DNA from: Myxococcales bacterium
GTDB taxonomy: Bacteria > Myxococcota_A > Polyangia > Haliangiales > Haliangiaceae
Direction: 5' to 3'
Length of the DNA stretch: 64,000 nucleotides
Assembly (NCBI GenBank): GCA_947483555.1
Contig: CANKMW010000020.1
Location: 1 to 64,000 of the forward strand
Part shown: positions 1 to 8,438 of the stretch, one piece after another
Layout: each line of letters starts with the position of its first letter
Position numbering within the stretch: the stretch's first letter is position 1
Made by a program: the position numbers and the translations under genes
Notes under the pieces: generated by a model
What the model saw: only the letters and a program-made list of their open reading frames with translations
Databases searched by the model: none
What the model was told of the DNA's origin: nothing

Positions 1-397
1 GCAATCGCCACCAACCGCCTCCACCACGCCGCTGCTGTCCTGTCCTGCTCCCGACGACGTTTCCGCGGATGCGCCGCGAACCATGTGGGCTCCGCCCGCG
101 ACGGCTACCCACCTGGGTAAGCCCGCCGGGGCCACCCCCCTTCCCCCCCTTCCCTCGCCCATCCTCACGCGCCGTCGCGGGCCGGCTCCGACTGGTCCCA
201 GCCACCGACCGAGCCCACCGCCGAGCGTTTCCACGCCACTTCAGTCGGTCTTCACCCGGTCAACCCGATTCGTGCCCGGGCTACTGAGGCTGGGCGGCTG
301 GATCTGCCCACCGCGGTCGGCAGATCGCGGGTGATCCAGCCAGCAGAGGCCAGCATGAGGTGACCGCAACCGGCCGCCACCGTGCGATCGTCCGGCC
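1..397. other. Left-edge stretch without a recognisable gene
   Basis: No open frame here has a plausible protein; the short frames are Pro/Arg-rich and look like translated G+C-rich noise. The stretch leads into the protease gene at 398 and holds a nested inverted repeat at 296-341. The end of a gene lying left of the window may be included, but nothing shows this. Confidence 0.5.
296..341. repeat. Nested inverted repeat upstream of the protease gene
   Basis: Outer arms GGCTGGATC (296-304) and GATCCAGCC (333-341) enclose inner arms GATCTGCC (301-308) and GGCAGATC (319-326). The two left arms share GATC at 301-304, so the two pairings cannot both form fully. It lies 56 bp before the protease start and could be an operator or a 5' UTR hairpin. 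Function is inferred from position only. Confidence 0.4.
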
Positions 398-1600
398 ATG
401 CGGCTGTCCCGGCTCTCCGCCTTCCTCGTCCCGCTGTTCGCCTCCCCCGCCCTCGCCGCGCCCGGCGAGGTCACCGCTCCCCCGCTGCCCGTCGCGATCC
501 AGGCGGCGCCGGTCATGGGCGGCAGCGCGGTCCCCGAGGGCCGCTGGCGCGACGCCACCGCGGTGCTGTTCGATGGTCAGCAGGGATGCACCGGGGTGCT
601 GATCGCGCCGACGGTGGTGATGACCGCGGCCCACTGCATCGACAGCTCGCTCGACGCGGTCCTGATCGGCACCAACAGCCTGGCGCGGCCGAGCGCCGGC
701 GAGACCATCACCGTCAGCCGCCGCCTCACGTTCCCGGGTGGCGCGTACGACGTCGCCATCGTGATCCTGTCGCAGCCGTCGACGATCGAGCCGCGGCTGC
801 TGGCCACCGGCTGGGTCCAGAGCGACATCGTCAACGGGGCGCGGGTGGCGTTCGTCGGTTATGGCGCGGTCGACCGCGACGCCAACGACTACATCGACGC
901 CATGCAGGAGGCGGAGAGCACGGTGACCGACGCCGGCTGCACCGCCCATCAGGGCTGCGATCCAGCCACGCGCCCCAACGGCGAGATCGGCGCCGGCGGC
1001 GCCGGCATCGACACCTGTCCCGGCGACTCGGGCGGCCCGATGTACCTGCTCACCGAGTACGGCGCATTCCTCAACGGCATCACCTCGCGCGGCTACGACA
1101 ACAACCAGTTCCAGTGCTCGGAGGGCGGCATCTACACCCGCCCCGACAAGGCCAACATCGTGGCCTGGGTCGAGCAGCAGGCCGGCGTGGTGCTGCCCGA
1201 CGGTCGCGGCCCCAAGGCCGACAAGCTGTTCGTGCAGCCGGGCGGCGAACGCTCGATCGCCGTCGACGCCAACGATCCGCGCACCGGGCGCACGTACACC
1301 TGGGAGATCGTGACGCCCCCGGCGCACGGCACCGCCACCATCGCCGCCGACGGCACGCTGACGGTGGTCGCCGCCGCCGATTACCTGGGCCCCGACGCGG
1401 TGGTGGTGCGAGCCATCGACGCCACCGATCCGACCCGCTCCGCGAAGGGGCGCATCGAGGTCGAGGTCGTCGACGACCTGCCCGACGACGACGGCGGTGG
1501 CTGCTGCCAGGCGGGCGGCGCCCGCGGCCACGCCGCGTCGACGTTGCTGGTGCTCGGCGCGCTGCTGCGGCGGCGGCGGCGGCGTACAATCGCCGCATGA
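398..1600 (+). CDS. Secreted trypsin-like serine protease with MYXO-CTERM-type tail
   Basis: 400-residue protein of the S1 (chymotrypsin/trypsin) family. A signal peptide ends near ALA-APG (residue 20). The catalytic triad is visible as His79 in TAAHC, Asp118 in the YDVAIV strand and Ser211 in GDSGGP (209-214). After the protease domain (to about 263) comes a beta-rich domain with an Ig/cadherin-like look (270-358). It ends with an acidic spacer, CysCys at 369-370, a hydrophobic stretch and a run of six Arg. That tail matches the MYXO-CTERM sorting signal, which is thought to be cut by myxosortase and to yield a lipid-anchored surface protein. The start is the first ATG before the signal peptide; no strong ribosome site is visible. 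The stop overlaps the next ATG (ATGA). Confidence 0.9.
   Translation: MRLSRLSAFLVPLFASPALAAPGEVTAPPLPVAIQAAPVMGGSAVPEGRWRDATAVLFDGQQGCTGVLIAPTVVMTAAHCIDSSLDAVLIGTNSLARPSAGETITVSRRLTFPGGAYDVAIVILSQPSTIEPRLLATGWVQSDIVNGARVAFVGYGAVDRDANDYIDAMQEAESTVTDAGCTAHQGCDPATRPNGEIGAGGAGIDTCPGDSGGPMYLLTEYGAFLNGITSRGYDNNQFQCSEGGIYTRPDKANIVAWVEQQAGVVLPDGRGPKADKLFVQPGGERSIAVDANDPRTGRTYTWEIVTPPAHGTATIAADGTLTVVAAADYLGPDAVVVRAIDATDPTRSAKGRIEVEVVDDLPDDDGGGCCQAGGARGHAASTLLVLGALLRRRRRRTIAA
1585..1590 (+). promoter_or_regulatory. Candidate leaderless -10 hexamer (TACAAT) for the histone-fold gene
   Basis: TACAAT ends 6 nt before the ATG at 1597 and lies inside the 3' end of the protease gene. With transcription starting about 6-7 nt after a -10 box, the mRNA would begin at the start codon. 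It would give the downstream gene its own promoter despite the ATGA overlap. Confidence 0.5.
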
Positions 1601-2160
1601 ACTGGCTGCGCTGCAGCGCGTGCAAGCGCGAGATCGGGTTGGGCGCGGCCCACTGGGTGTGCAGCGTCTCGACCTGCAATCGCACCAACACCAACTACAA
1701 GTTCTGCAGCGTCGCCTGCTGGGACAGCCACGTGGCGACGTTGCGACACCGCGACTCGTGGGCGGTCGAAGCCCGGGCGCCGTCGCGCGAGCAGTGGGCG
1801 CGCGAGCAGGCCGGTGACGCGCCGCCGCCCACGCCACGGCCGGTGCCGGCGCCGATGATCGCGCCGCGACCGGCGATGACCGAGGCCCCGCGGCGCATGG
1901 TCGCCGCCCCGGCGGCACCCGCCGCCGCCCCGGCGAGCAGCCAGCTCACGCTCGCGGCCGCCGATCGCGACATGATGATCGTGATCTCGAAGCTGAAGAA
2001 GTACATCAAGGATCGATCGGGGATGAACTGCTCCGACTCGGTCGCCGACGTGCTGTCGGACCACGTGCGCGCGATCTGCGACGACTCGATCCGTGCCGCC
2101 GCGACCGACGAGCGCAAGACCGTGCTCGACCGCGACGTGCCGAAGCCGCGGCCGCGCTGA
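1597..2160 (+). CDS. Zinc-finger protein with C-terminal histone-fold domain
   Basis: 187 residues. The N-terminal module (1-60) has six Cys (6, 9, 22, 27, 37, 41) in CxxC and CxxxC patterns followed by HRDSW, so it probably binds zinc. A Pro/Ala-rich linker (75-118) follows. The C-terminus (about 124-182) reads like a single histone fold: a short helix with SKLKKYIKDR, a long central helix from SDSVADVLSDHV through CDDSIRAA, and an ERKTVLDRDV ending. That ending parallels the RKTI-x-AEDI end of archaeal histones and similar ends in short bacterial histones. The inferred role is DNA or chromatin binding in the cytoplasm. The ATG overlaps the protease stop, and a TACAAT box 6 nt upstream suggests independent leaderless expression. 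The fold call rests on pattern resemblance and needs structure prediction. Confidence 0.75.
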   Translation: MNWLRCSACKREIGLGAAHWVCSVSTCNRTNTNYKFCSVACWDSHVATLRHRDSWAVEARAPSREQWAREQAGDAPPPTPRPVPAPMIAPRPAMTEAPRRMVAAPAAPAAAPASSQLTLAAADRDMMIVISKLKKYIKDRSGMNCSDSVADVLSDHVRAICDDSIRAAATDERKTVLDRDVPKPRPR

Positions 2161-2174
2161 CCCTCAGCGCCGGG

Positions 2175-2222
<48 letters not shown>

Positions 2223-2248
2223 CCGTGGCCGGGGCGACGACGACCTGC

Positions 2249-2254
2249 TAGCGT
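2249..2254 (+). promoter_or_regulatory. Candidate leaderless -10 hexamer (TAGCGT)
   Basis: TAGCGT ends 7 nt before the ATG at 2262. No Shine-Dalgarno sequence is present between them. Confidence 0.45.
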
Positions 2255-2261
2255 CACGCGC

Positions 2262-3203
2262 ATGCGAACGAGATCTCGTCTGGCGGTGGTCGTGCTCGGC
2301 CTGGTCACGGCGTGCGTGTCGAGCGGGCGCGTCAAGGGGCTCGAGCAGCGCCTGGTCGAGCTCGAGGACCGCGAGGTCCAGCGTCAGCTCGAGGTCAACG
2401 GCACGCTGTTGCGCATCGACGCCCAGCTCGCGGCGCTGGCCGCCAACGTCGGACGCCTCGGCGACCTCGGGGTCGAGGCGGTGGTGGAGAAGCTGGCCGA
2501 GCTCCAGGGCCAGGTCGAGCGGCTCGCCGCTGCCCGCCCGACCCCGCCCGCCCGCCGGGCGGTGCCAGATCCGAAGCAGGTCTATGCCGTGACCGTGGTC
2601 GGGGCCCCGACCCAGGGTAGCCTCGACGCGCTGGTCACCGTGGTGCGCGCCGGCGAGTACGCCTGCCCGTTCTGCGAGAAGACCCGTGACACCATGGACC
2701 AGCTGCTTGCCGACTACGGCGGCAACCTGCGCGTGGTTCACAAGGACTTCATCGTGCACCCGACCACGGCGACCGCCGCCGCCCACGCCGCCTGCGCCGC
2801 GCACCGGCAAGGTCGGTTCTGGGAGATGGACGCGCTGCTGTGGGACAAGGCGTTCAAGACCCGTCAGTTCGAGCCCGCGCACCTGGAGACGCTGGCGACC
2901 GAGGCCGGGCTGGAGCTCGACCGCTTCCGCGCCGACGTCGCCGGCGCATGTCCGACCGCGATCCACGACGAGATGGCTGAGCTGAGCGCGATCGGCGTCG
3001 GCGCGACGCCGGCCTTCTTCGTCAACGGCCGCTTCCTGTCCGGGGCCCAGCCGGTGACGGTGTTCAAGACCCTCATCGACGAGGAGCTGGCGCTGGCGCA
3101 GGCCCGGGTCAAGAAGGGGACCAAGCGGAAGCGCTACTACGAGGAGTGGGTGGTGCAGAAAGGGCTGACCAGGCTCGCGCCGGCGCTGCCCCCGCCCCCC
3201 TGA
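2262..3203 (+). CDS. DsbA-like thiol-disulfide oxidoreductase lipoprotein
   Basis: 313 residues. The N-terminus is a lipoprotein signal with the lipid Cys at 18 (LVTAC), so the protein should be anchored in the cell envelope. A coiled-coil-like segment (about 24-90) and Pro-rich linker precede a thioredoxin-fold domain with a helical insert, as in DsbA/DsbG-like proteins. The redox motif is CPFC (135-138), and the cis-proline strand is GVGATPAFFVNG with Pro250. Inferred role: formation or repair of disulfides in envelope proteins, in line with the many Cys-rich secreted proteins nearby. No DsbB/DsbD partner is adjacent. A Pro tract ends the protein. Confidence 0.85.
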   Translation: MRTRSRLAVVVLGLVTACVSSGRVKGLEQRLVELEDREVQRQLEVNGTLLRIDAQLAALAANVGRLGDLGVEAVVEKLAELQGQVERLAAARPTPPARRAVPDPKQVYAVTVVGAPTQGSLDALVTVVRAGEYACPFCEKTRDTMDQLLADYGGNLRVVHKDFIVHPTTATAAAHAACAAHRQGRFWEMDALLWDKAFKTRQFEPAHLETLATEAGLELDRFRADVAGACPTAIHDEMAELSAIGVGATPAFFVNGRFLSGAQPVTVFKTLIDEELALAQARVKKGTKRKRYYEEWVVQKGLTRLAPALPPPP

Positions 3204-3213
3204 TGCCGTCCGG

Positions 3214-3903
3214 TCACTCCGACGGCTGGTTCCAGGCCAGCCGGAGCGGACGCGCAGCCGGCTGCTCGGCGAGCCAGCCGGCCGCCATGCGTTGCAGCTG
3301 GGCATCGTCGCGCCGGCCGCTGAAGTACACGACCTCGCCGTGCTCGATGAGCGACACCGGCGTGATGATGAAGTGAGCGTCGTGATCGCGCTCGGCGACC
3401 CCGCCGGCCCAGTACACCAGCTCCGAGCAGTAGAAGCGGTCCTTGCGGTCGGCGACGCCGAACATGCCGCGCAGATCGAAGCCGGTGCCGACCGTGGAGC
3501 GAGCCCGGACCACCGACGCGCGCTTGGCGGCGGCGCTACCGGGGGGGCGCACGACGATGACGTAGCGGTTGCGGCCGACCAGCTGCTCGAGGGAGATCTC
3601 GCGGACCTCCGGGGTGATGGCCTCGATCACCGTACCAGTCTTGCCGTCGTACATGGCGGCGTGGCTGATCTCCTCGCCACTGGTGAGCACGACGATCGCG
3701 TCGCCCACCGAGGCGTAGCTGCGGACGAGCAGCCAGTCGCCGTCCTGCGCGACCCGCTGGATCTCCTTGGTCCACAGCGTCGTCAGCGCCTGATCGATCG
3801 CTTGATCCTTGGGGCGATGCACGAGGACCGAGTGGCTGCAGGCCATGGTGGCGACGGCGGCGGTGACGACGAGCGCGGCGAGGAGGTTCGAGGAGCGAAG
3901 CAT
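3214..3903 (-). CDS. YiiX-like permuted papain-fold lipoprotein
   Basis: 229 residues. The start at 3903 is chosen because a GGGGAGATC ribosome-binding site precedes ATG and a lipoprotein signal follows at once (lipid Cys22 in ATMAC). The domain resembles the YiiX/DUF830 branch of the permuted NlpC/P60-papain superfamily: GDAIVVL, then His81 in ISHAAMYDG, and Cys159 in FYCSELVYW. In this family His comes before Cys, the reverse of classical papain. The substrate is unknown; relatives act on amide or ester bonds in lipids or peptidoglycan. TTGACA on the minus strand at 3967-3962 could be a -35 element. Convergent with the DsbA-like gene, 10 bp apart. Confidence 0.75.
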   Translation of the reverse strand: MLRSSNLLAALVVTAAVATMACSHSVLVHRPKDQAIDQALTTLWTKEIQRVAQDGDWLLVRSYASVGDAIVVLTSGEEISHAAMYDGKTGTVIEAITPEVREISLEQLVGRNRYVIVVRPPGSAAAKRASVVRARSTVGTGFDLRGMFGVADRKDRFYCSELVYWAGGVAERDHDAHFIITPVSLIEHGEVVYFSGRRDDAQLQRMAAGWLAEQPAARPLRLAWNQPSE

Positions 3904-4027
3904 GATCTCCCCTTTTTCCAGTTTCGTGCCACGTGCAATACCCTGCAATCACACGCGCCAATGTCAAAGGTTCGACAACCGACCACCACCCCGTGACGAC
4001 GACTCGCGGACTTGGCCGCGACCCTGG

Positions 4028-4033
4028 TAGTGT
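4028..4033 (+). promoter_or_regulatory. Candidate leaderless -10 hexamer (TAGTGT)
   Basis: TAGTGT ends 10 nt before the GTG at 4044, at the long end of the spacing seen for other starts in the window. Confidence 0.3.
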
Positions 4034-4043
4034 TCCCGCCGCC

Positions 4044-5393
4044 GTGTTTCGCCAGCTCGCTCTGACCGTCGTCCTCGTCGCCGCAGGTAGCTGTTCCGGG
4101 ACCAGGGATCCCAAGGTGGCGGCGACGCCGCCGGCTGGATCGCTGGCCGCTCCGGCAACCGCACCCGCGACCGCACCCGCACCCGCACCCGCACCCGCGA
4201 CCGCACCCGCGACTGCGGCTGCACCCGCACCCACTGCGGTCGACGCCGCGGGTGATGACTTCGCCGCGCAGGTGAAGCTGCTGTACCGGATCGGCGCCTG
4301 CGGCACCGATACGCCGCTCGCCGACGAGCTGCCGAAGAAGGCGATCGAGCGCCATTGCGCGGCCATGAAGCGTCGCTACGCCAGCTACAAGCGGGCGTGG
4401 GCAGACCGGGCCAGCACGTTCATCGCGGCGCTGCGCCCCAGCGACCTGCCGCCGGTGGCGATCTACCCGTTCGGTGGCGGCGACCTGAGCTCGGCGCTGG
4501 TCGTGTTCCCCGACGCCACCGAGATCACCACCCTCTCGCTCGAGGCAGCCGGCGACATCCGCGGCCTGGCGGCGGTCGAACGGCGAGCGCTCGGCGAGGA
4601 CCTGGCGGTGATCGGCCACGACATCGGCCGCCTGTACCAGGCCGCGCACTCGACCACGAAGTCCCTGATGACCGCATCGCACTCGCAGGTCCCGGGCACG
4701 ATCATGTTCGCGCTGGCCGCGCTGACCGTCCACGGCCACGAGCCGCTGTCGTTGCGTTACTTCGACCTCGAGCCCGACGGTTCGTTGCGCTACCTCACCA
4801 GCGCCGAGCTCGACGAGCGAGTGCGGATCGCGCTGGCCGCCGCCGAGACCGGCGGCGCCCGGCGGGCGCGGCAGAAGGTCGGCAAGGGCACCGTGTACCG
4901 GGTCTGGAAGCTGCAAGAGTCGGTGTTCGCCAACGTCGAGATCACGTACCGACCGGTCGCGGCGCCGACCGCCGCGCCCCGCATCTACCGCCACATCGTC
5001 GCCAACCTCGACGACGAACACGTCGGCGCCGACCGTCGAGCCCTCGCCCACCTCGAGCGCAAGGGCAAGGTCGCGGTCATGACCAAGGCGGCCAGCTTCC
5101 TGCTCTGGTACGACGACTTCTCGCTGGTCCGCACCTACCTCACCGACCATCTGGCCTGGATGATCTCCGACGCGTCGGGGATCCCGCCCGCCCACGCCGC
5201 CCAGGCCGGCCTCGAGCAGATCACCTACGGCACCTTCGTCGGGGCGTACTTCATCAAGGACCCCAACGACGTCCGCGGTGACATGGTCAAGCTGTGGGCG
5301 AAGAACCAGGAGCGCCCGCTGCCGTTTCGCTTCGGCTACCCCGATGCCGAGGATCACAACCACCTGATGATCACGCGCCGGCCCGGGACCTGA
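4044..5393 (+). CDS. Lipoprotein of unknown function with Ala/Pro/Thr linker
   Basis: 449 residues if translation begins at GTG 4044. That start puts a lipoprotein signal (LVAAGSC, lipid Cys near residue 16) at the N-terminus; an upstream in-frame ATG would bury it. A low-complexity Ala-Pro/Ala-Thr linker encoded by near-perfect GCACCC/GCGACC hexamers (about 4154-4220) leads to a globular domain of some 380 residues. I do not recognise the domain. It has conserved-looking segments such as YPFGGGDLSSALV and a Tyr/Trp-rich middle, but no clear catalytic motif. Probably periplasmic or outer-membrane anchored. Confidence 0.7.
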   Translation: MFRQLALTVVLVAAGSCSGTRDPKVAATPPAGSLAAPATAPATAPAPAPAPATAPATAAAPAPTAVDAAGDDFAAQVKLLYRIGACGTDTPLADELPKKAIERHCAAMKRRYASYKRAWADRASTFIAALRPSDLPPVAIYPFGGGDLSSALVVFPDATEITTLSLEAAGDIRGLAAVERRALGEDLAVIGHDIGRLYQAAHSTTKSLMTASHSQVPGTIMFALAALTVHGHEPLSLRYFDLEPDGSLRYLTSAELDERVRIALAAAETGGARRARQKVGKGTVYRVWKLQESVFANVEITYRPVAAPTAAPRIYRHIVANLDDEHVGADRRALAHLERKGKVAVMTKAASFLLWYDDFSLVRTYLTDHLAWMISDASGIPPAHAAQAGLEQITYGTFVGAYFIKDPNDVRGDMVKLWAKNQERPLPFRFGYPDAEDHNHLMITRRPGT

Positions 5394-5424
5394 CCGTGCG
5401 CCGGCACCTCGCGCGACCCGGATC

Positions 5425-6015
5425 ATGAGGACCTACGAATACGCCGGCCAGCCCTTCACGGAGCCGCGCTCGCATCCCTGGACCGACACCGCGGGCCGCC
5501 CCGAGTGTCGGTACTACGATCTGACGGCGGCGCCCGCGCACATCAGGACCGCGCTCGAGGACTTCCAGCCCTGGAGTCACCACCCCGCGATCGAGGATTT
5601 CTACGTGCTGCTCGAGCGGCTCAACCGACCGCGCTCGACCCTCGAATCGAATGATTGCGCGTTCACCGGCCCGCACCTCGACGACGACGCGACCGGCAAG
5701 GCCTTCCAGTGCTCGGGGCGCGTCATGGTGCTGTTCCGGGCGCTCGAACGGAACACGACACCGGGGCAGATCGAGCAGCTCAGCAACCGGCTCCACATCG
5801 GGCTGACCGAGCTCGATCGCGACTTCCAGTGGGGAGTCGTCGGCACCACCCTGGTGCCCGTCCGTTACCTCGCGCTGCCCGATCGCGGCGACCAGCAACT
5901 CGGCTCGCAGCTGATGATCTCGTTCTGGGCCTGGGGCGACACGGAAGCCGATACCATGCTGAACCTGCGGCGGTTGTTCAAGAACCTGTCCCAGGTGCTG
6001 CCTGCGGCGACCTGA
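5425..6015 (+). CDS. Conserved-looking protein of unknown function
   Basis: 196 residues, soluble, without signal peptide or membrane segment. It is rich in aromatic residues and His/Asp (PWSHHPAIEDFYVLLERL) and ends with a helix (NLRRLFKNLSQVL). I do not recognise the family. Same strand as the preceding lipoprotein with a 31 bp gap, so possibly co-transcribed. ATG 5425 is the first reasonable start; no ribosome site stands out. Confidence 0.65.
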   Translation: MRTYEYAGQPFTEPRSHPWTDTAGRPECRYYDLTAAPAHIRTALEDFQPWSHHPAIEDFYVLLERLNRPRSTLESNDCAFTGPHLDDDATGKAFQCSGRVMVLFRALERNTTPGQIEQLSNRLHIGLTELDRDFQWGVVGTTLVPVRYLALPDRGDQQLGSQLMISFWAWGDTEADTMLNLRRLFKNLSQVLPAAT

Positions 6016-6048
6016 CACCGACCATCGCAACCTCGCGCCAGCCCGGGT

Positions 6049-6054
6049 CATAAT
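6049..6054 (+). promoter_or_regulatory. Candidate -10 hexamer (CATAAT)
   Basis: CATAAT, one base from TATAAT, ends 6 nt before the GTG at 6061. It fits the leaderless spacing seen elsewhere although the first T is replaced by C. Confidence 0.35.
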
Positions 6055-6060
6055 GAGCCC

Positions 6061-6948
6061 GTGAACCGCGCCCGTGCCGCCGTCGCGACCGCCCTCGCCG
6101 CGGCGCTCGCCGGCGCGGTCGCGGTTTCGGTGGCGGACGACGCCGGCGTGGATGGCGGTGGCCCCGCAGCCCGGACGCCGCTCGAGCTGGCGGTCGCCGC
6201 CGGCCAGACCTGGCGCCTCGAGACGGCCAACGGACCGGTGTACGTCTGGGCGCCGGCCGGGTACCACGCCGACGGCGCCGCCACCGTGATCTATGCCCAC
6301 GGCTACTACACCGACGTCGACAAGGCGTGGGTCAACCACCGTCTGGCGCAGCAGTTCGCGCTGTCGGGGATCAACGCGCTGTTCATCGCGCCCGAGGTGC
6401 CGTCGGGTTCGCGGCAGCGCGTGCACTGGCCGTCGCTGGCCGACCTGTTGATCGAGGTCCAGCGCGCCACCGGCGTGGCGCGACCGATGGGTGCGACCGT
6501 CGCGATCGGGCACAGCGGTGCGTACCGGGTCATGCTGGCGTGGATGGACTATCCGGCGCTCGACATCATCGTCGCCATGGACGCGATGTACGGCGAGGTC
6601 GAGACCTGGAGCGACTGGCTGGCCGGATCGCCGGCGCGGCGCCTGATCAACATCGGCGACGACACCGTGCGGTGGACGGAGGAGCTGGCCCGCGAGCTCG
6701 CCGGCGAGGTGGTGACCCTCGATCGATTCCCCGACGACGGCGTCGTACCAGCCGCGGTGCGCACCGCCCGCGTGCTCTACGTGCGCTCGCAGTTCGGCCA
6801 CATGCCGATGGTCACCGAAGGCATCGCGCTGCCGTTCGTGCTGCGCCTGCTGCCCGCCGAGATCCTCCCCGACGCACCGTGGCGGGAGCCGCTGGGCCTC
6901 CCGCCCACCCTCGACGCCGGGCCGCCTGATACGGTCTCCCAACCATGA
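6061..6948 (+). CDS. Alpha/beta hydrolase-fold protein, probably secreted or membrane-tethered
   Basis: 295 residues from a GTG start. An Ala-rich hydrophobic N-terminus (6-24) looks like a signal peptide or anchor. The core shows an oxyanion-type HG (80-81 in IYAHGYY), a nucleophile elbow GHSGAY with Ser152, and a late GHMPM that could supply the catalytic His. These are hallmarks of the alpha/beta hydrolase fold. The substrate cannot be told. The stop overlaps the next ATG by four bases (ATGA), so the two genes are likely translated together. Confidence 0.7.
   Translation: MNRARAAVATALAAALAGAVAVSVADDAGVDGGGPAARTPLELAVAAGQTWRLETANGPVYVWAPAGYHADGAATVIYAHGYYTDVDKAWVNHRLAQQFALSGINALFIAPEVPSGSRQRVHWPSLADLLIEVQRATGVARPMGATVAIGHSGAYRVMLAWMDYPALDIIVAMDAMYGEVETWSDWLAGSPARRLINIGDDTVRWTEELARELAGEVVTLDRFPDDGVVPAAVRTARVLYVRSQFGHMPMVTEGIALPFVLRLLPAEILPDAPWREPLGLPPTLDAGPPDTVSQP
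6930..6935 (+). promoter_or_regulatory. Possible -10 hexamer (TACGGT) inside an operon
   Basis: TACGGT ends 9 nt before ATG 6945. Because the two genes overlap, this may be chance or an internal promoter. Confidence 0.25.
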
Positions 6949-8438
6949 TCCGCGACGCCGCTCGCGCCGCCATCGTCGGCGTGCTCGCCCTCGGCTTCTA
7001 TGCGATCGCCGACCTGCGACGCGACGTGATCGCCGCGGTGGTGGGCAATGACGCGGCACCCGCCGCGGCGCCGCGGCTCCCGGCCGCCACCGGCGCCGGG
7101 CTGACGCCGACCGCCCACCTGCGGGTCGTGCTCGTCGACGGCGCCGGCGCCGACACCGCCCACACGATGCCGGCGTGGAACGCGCTGTGCGCGCGCGGCC
7201 TCGATCTCACCCTCGACGTCGGCTTTCCGACCGTCTCGCTGCCGGTGCAGCTCGCGCTGTGGGGCGGCCGCAGCCAGCAACAGACCGGGGTGTTGTTCCA
7301 CTCCGGCAAGGTGGTGACCCCCGCGCTGGGCGGCAGCGGCATCCCGGCCCAGGTGCCGGGCTCGATCGCGATCGCCGAGAGTCATCCGTACATCGCGCAC
7401 TCGCTCGGCTTCGCCGACACCCGACCGCCGCTGGGCAAGAAGCTGCCCGACGGCTGGGCGACCCGCTGGATCGACGACGCCCGCGCGGCCGTCGCCAGCC
7501 CGGCACGGCTGGCGTTCGTCCACGTGCTACGCGTCGACACCGCCGGCCACAAGTTCGGCAAGCGCTCGGGATCGTGGCGCAGCGCGGCGGCGACCGCCGA
7601 CGTCATCCTCGGCCAGCTGATCGCCGCCGGCCCGCCCGGCGCCCGCTGGATCGTGCTCGCCGATCACGACCATATCGACGGTGGCGGCCACGGCGGTGAA
7701 CAGCGTGCGATCCGCATCGTGCGCACCTGTATCGCCGGTCCCGACGTCCGCACCGGCCGCGGCGGACCGATCCACATCACCGATCTGTCGCGGGCCATCG
7801 CCGACTCGCTCGGCGTCACGCTGCCCACTGACTCGCCGGGTCGCCCGCTCGAGGCCGCGATCGCGGCGCCGGTCGACGACGCCGATGTCCTGCCCACGCT
7901 GCCGGGTGGTCGCGTCGCGCTGGCGTGGGCGCTGGTGGTGCTGGCCGTCGCCGCGACGCTGTGGGCGGTGTGGTGTTACCCCGGGTGGCGCAAGCTGCTG
8001 GTCGCGCCGTGGTGGTGGCCGGTGGCGATGCTGTCGCTGTGCGCGTTCGCCGAGGCGCCCACGCTGTCGACGCCCATGATCTACAAGCCGCGCGGCCTCG
8101 ACATGGCCCAGGCCTTCGCGCCCGGGCTCGCCGTGCTGGCGGTCAGCCTCACCATCACGCTCCGCTCGGGCTGGACGCGCGCGCTGGTGACCCAGCTCGC
8201 GGTCCCGGCGATGGGGACGCTCGCGGTGCTGATCGTGTGCGGTGGCACGTCGTTGATCTGGGGTGACGCGCCGTGCCCCGTGGTGCCGTTCTGGACCGCC
8301 TGGCTGGCGGCGCTGTTGCTCATGGCGAGCGCGGCGGCAGCGGTCGCTGCGCTCGTGCTTCTCGCCACCGCCGTCCTTTCTGCGTCCGGTCCATCGGCAC
8401 CTCCGGAAACTCACCATACCGAGCCCGCAGCGCCCTGA
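6945..8438 (+). CDS. Phosphodiesterase/alkaline-phosphatase-superfamily-like membrane protein
   Basis: 497 residues. After an N-terminal hydrophobic segment (5-25) comes a domain whose beginning (LRVVLVDGAGAD) and metal-site-like end (LADHDHIDGGGHGG, then ITDLSRAIADSLGV) resemble type I phosphodiesterase/sulfatase folds. HVLRVDTAGHKFG may give further ligands. The usual Thr/Ser nucleophile may be in FPTVSLP. The C-terminal third (about 320-480) has four or five membrane helices. The 3' end overlaps the convergent sulfatase gene by 119 bp. Inferred role: an envelope phospho- or sulfo-transfer enzyme. Confidence 0.65.
   Translation: MIRDAARAAIVGVLALGFYAIADLRRDVIAAVVGNDAAPAAAPRLPAATGAGLTPTAHLRVVLVDGAGADTAHTMPAWNALCARGLDLTLDVGFPTVSLPVQLALWGGRSQQQTGVLFHSGKVVTPALGGSGIPAQVPGSIAIAESHPYIAHSLGFADTRPPLGKKLPDGWATRWIDDARAAVASPARLAFVHVLRVDTAGHKFGKRSGSWRSAAATADVILGQLIAAGPPGARWIVLADHDHIDGGGHGGEQRAIRIVRTCIAGPDVRTGRGGPIHITDLSRAIADSLGVTLPTDSPGRPLEAAIAAPVDDADVLPTLPGGRVALAWALVVLAVAATLWAVWCYPGWRKLLVAPWWWPVAMLSLCAFAEAPTLSTPMIYKPRGLDMAQAFAPGLAVLAVSLTITLRSGWTRALVTQLAVPAMGTLAVLIVCGGTSLIWGDAPCPVVPFWTAWLAALLLMASAAAAVAALVLLATAVLSASGPSAPPETHHTEPAAP

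Noticed and set aside
281..1918. 545-residue frame on the minus strand over the protease and histone-fold genes
   Set aside because: Arg/Ala/Gly-rich string without motifs; the opposite strand has a signal peptide, a complete catalytic triad and a sorting tail.
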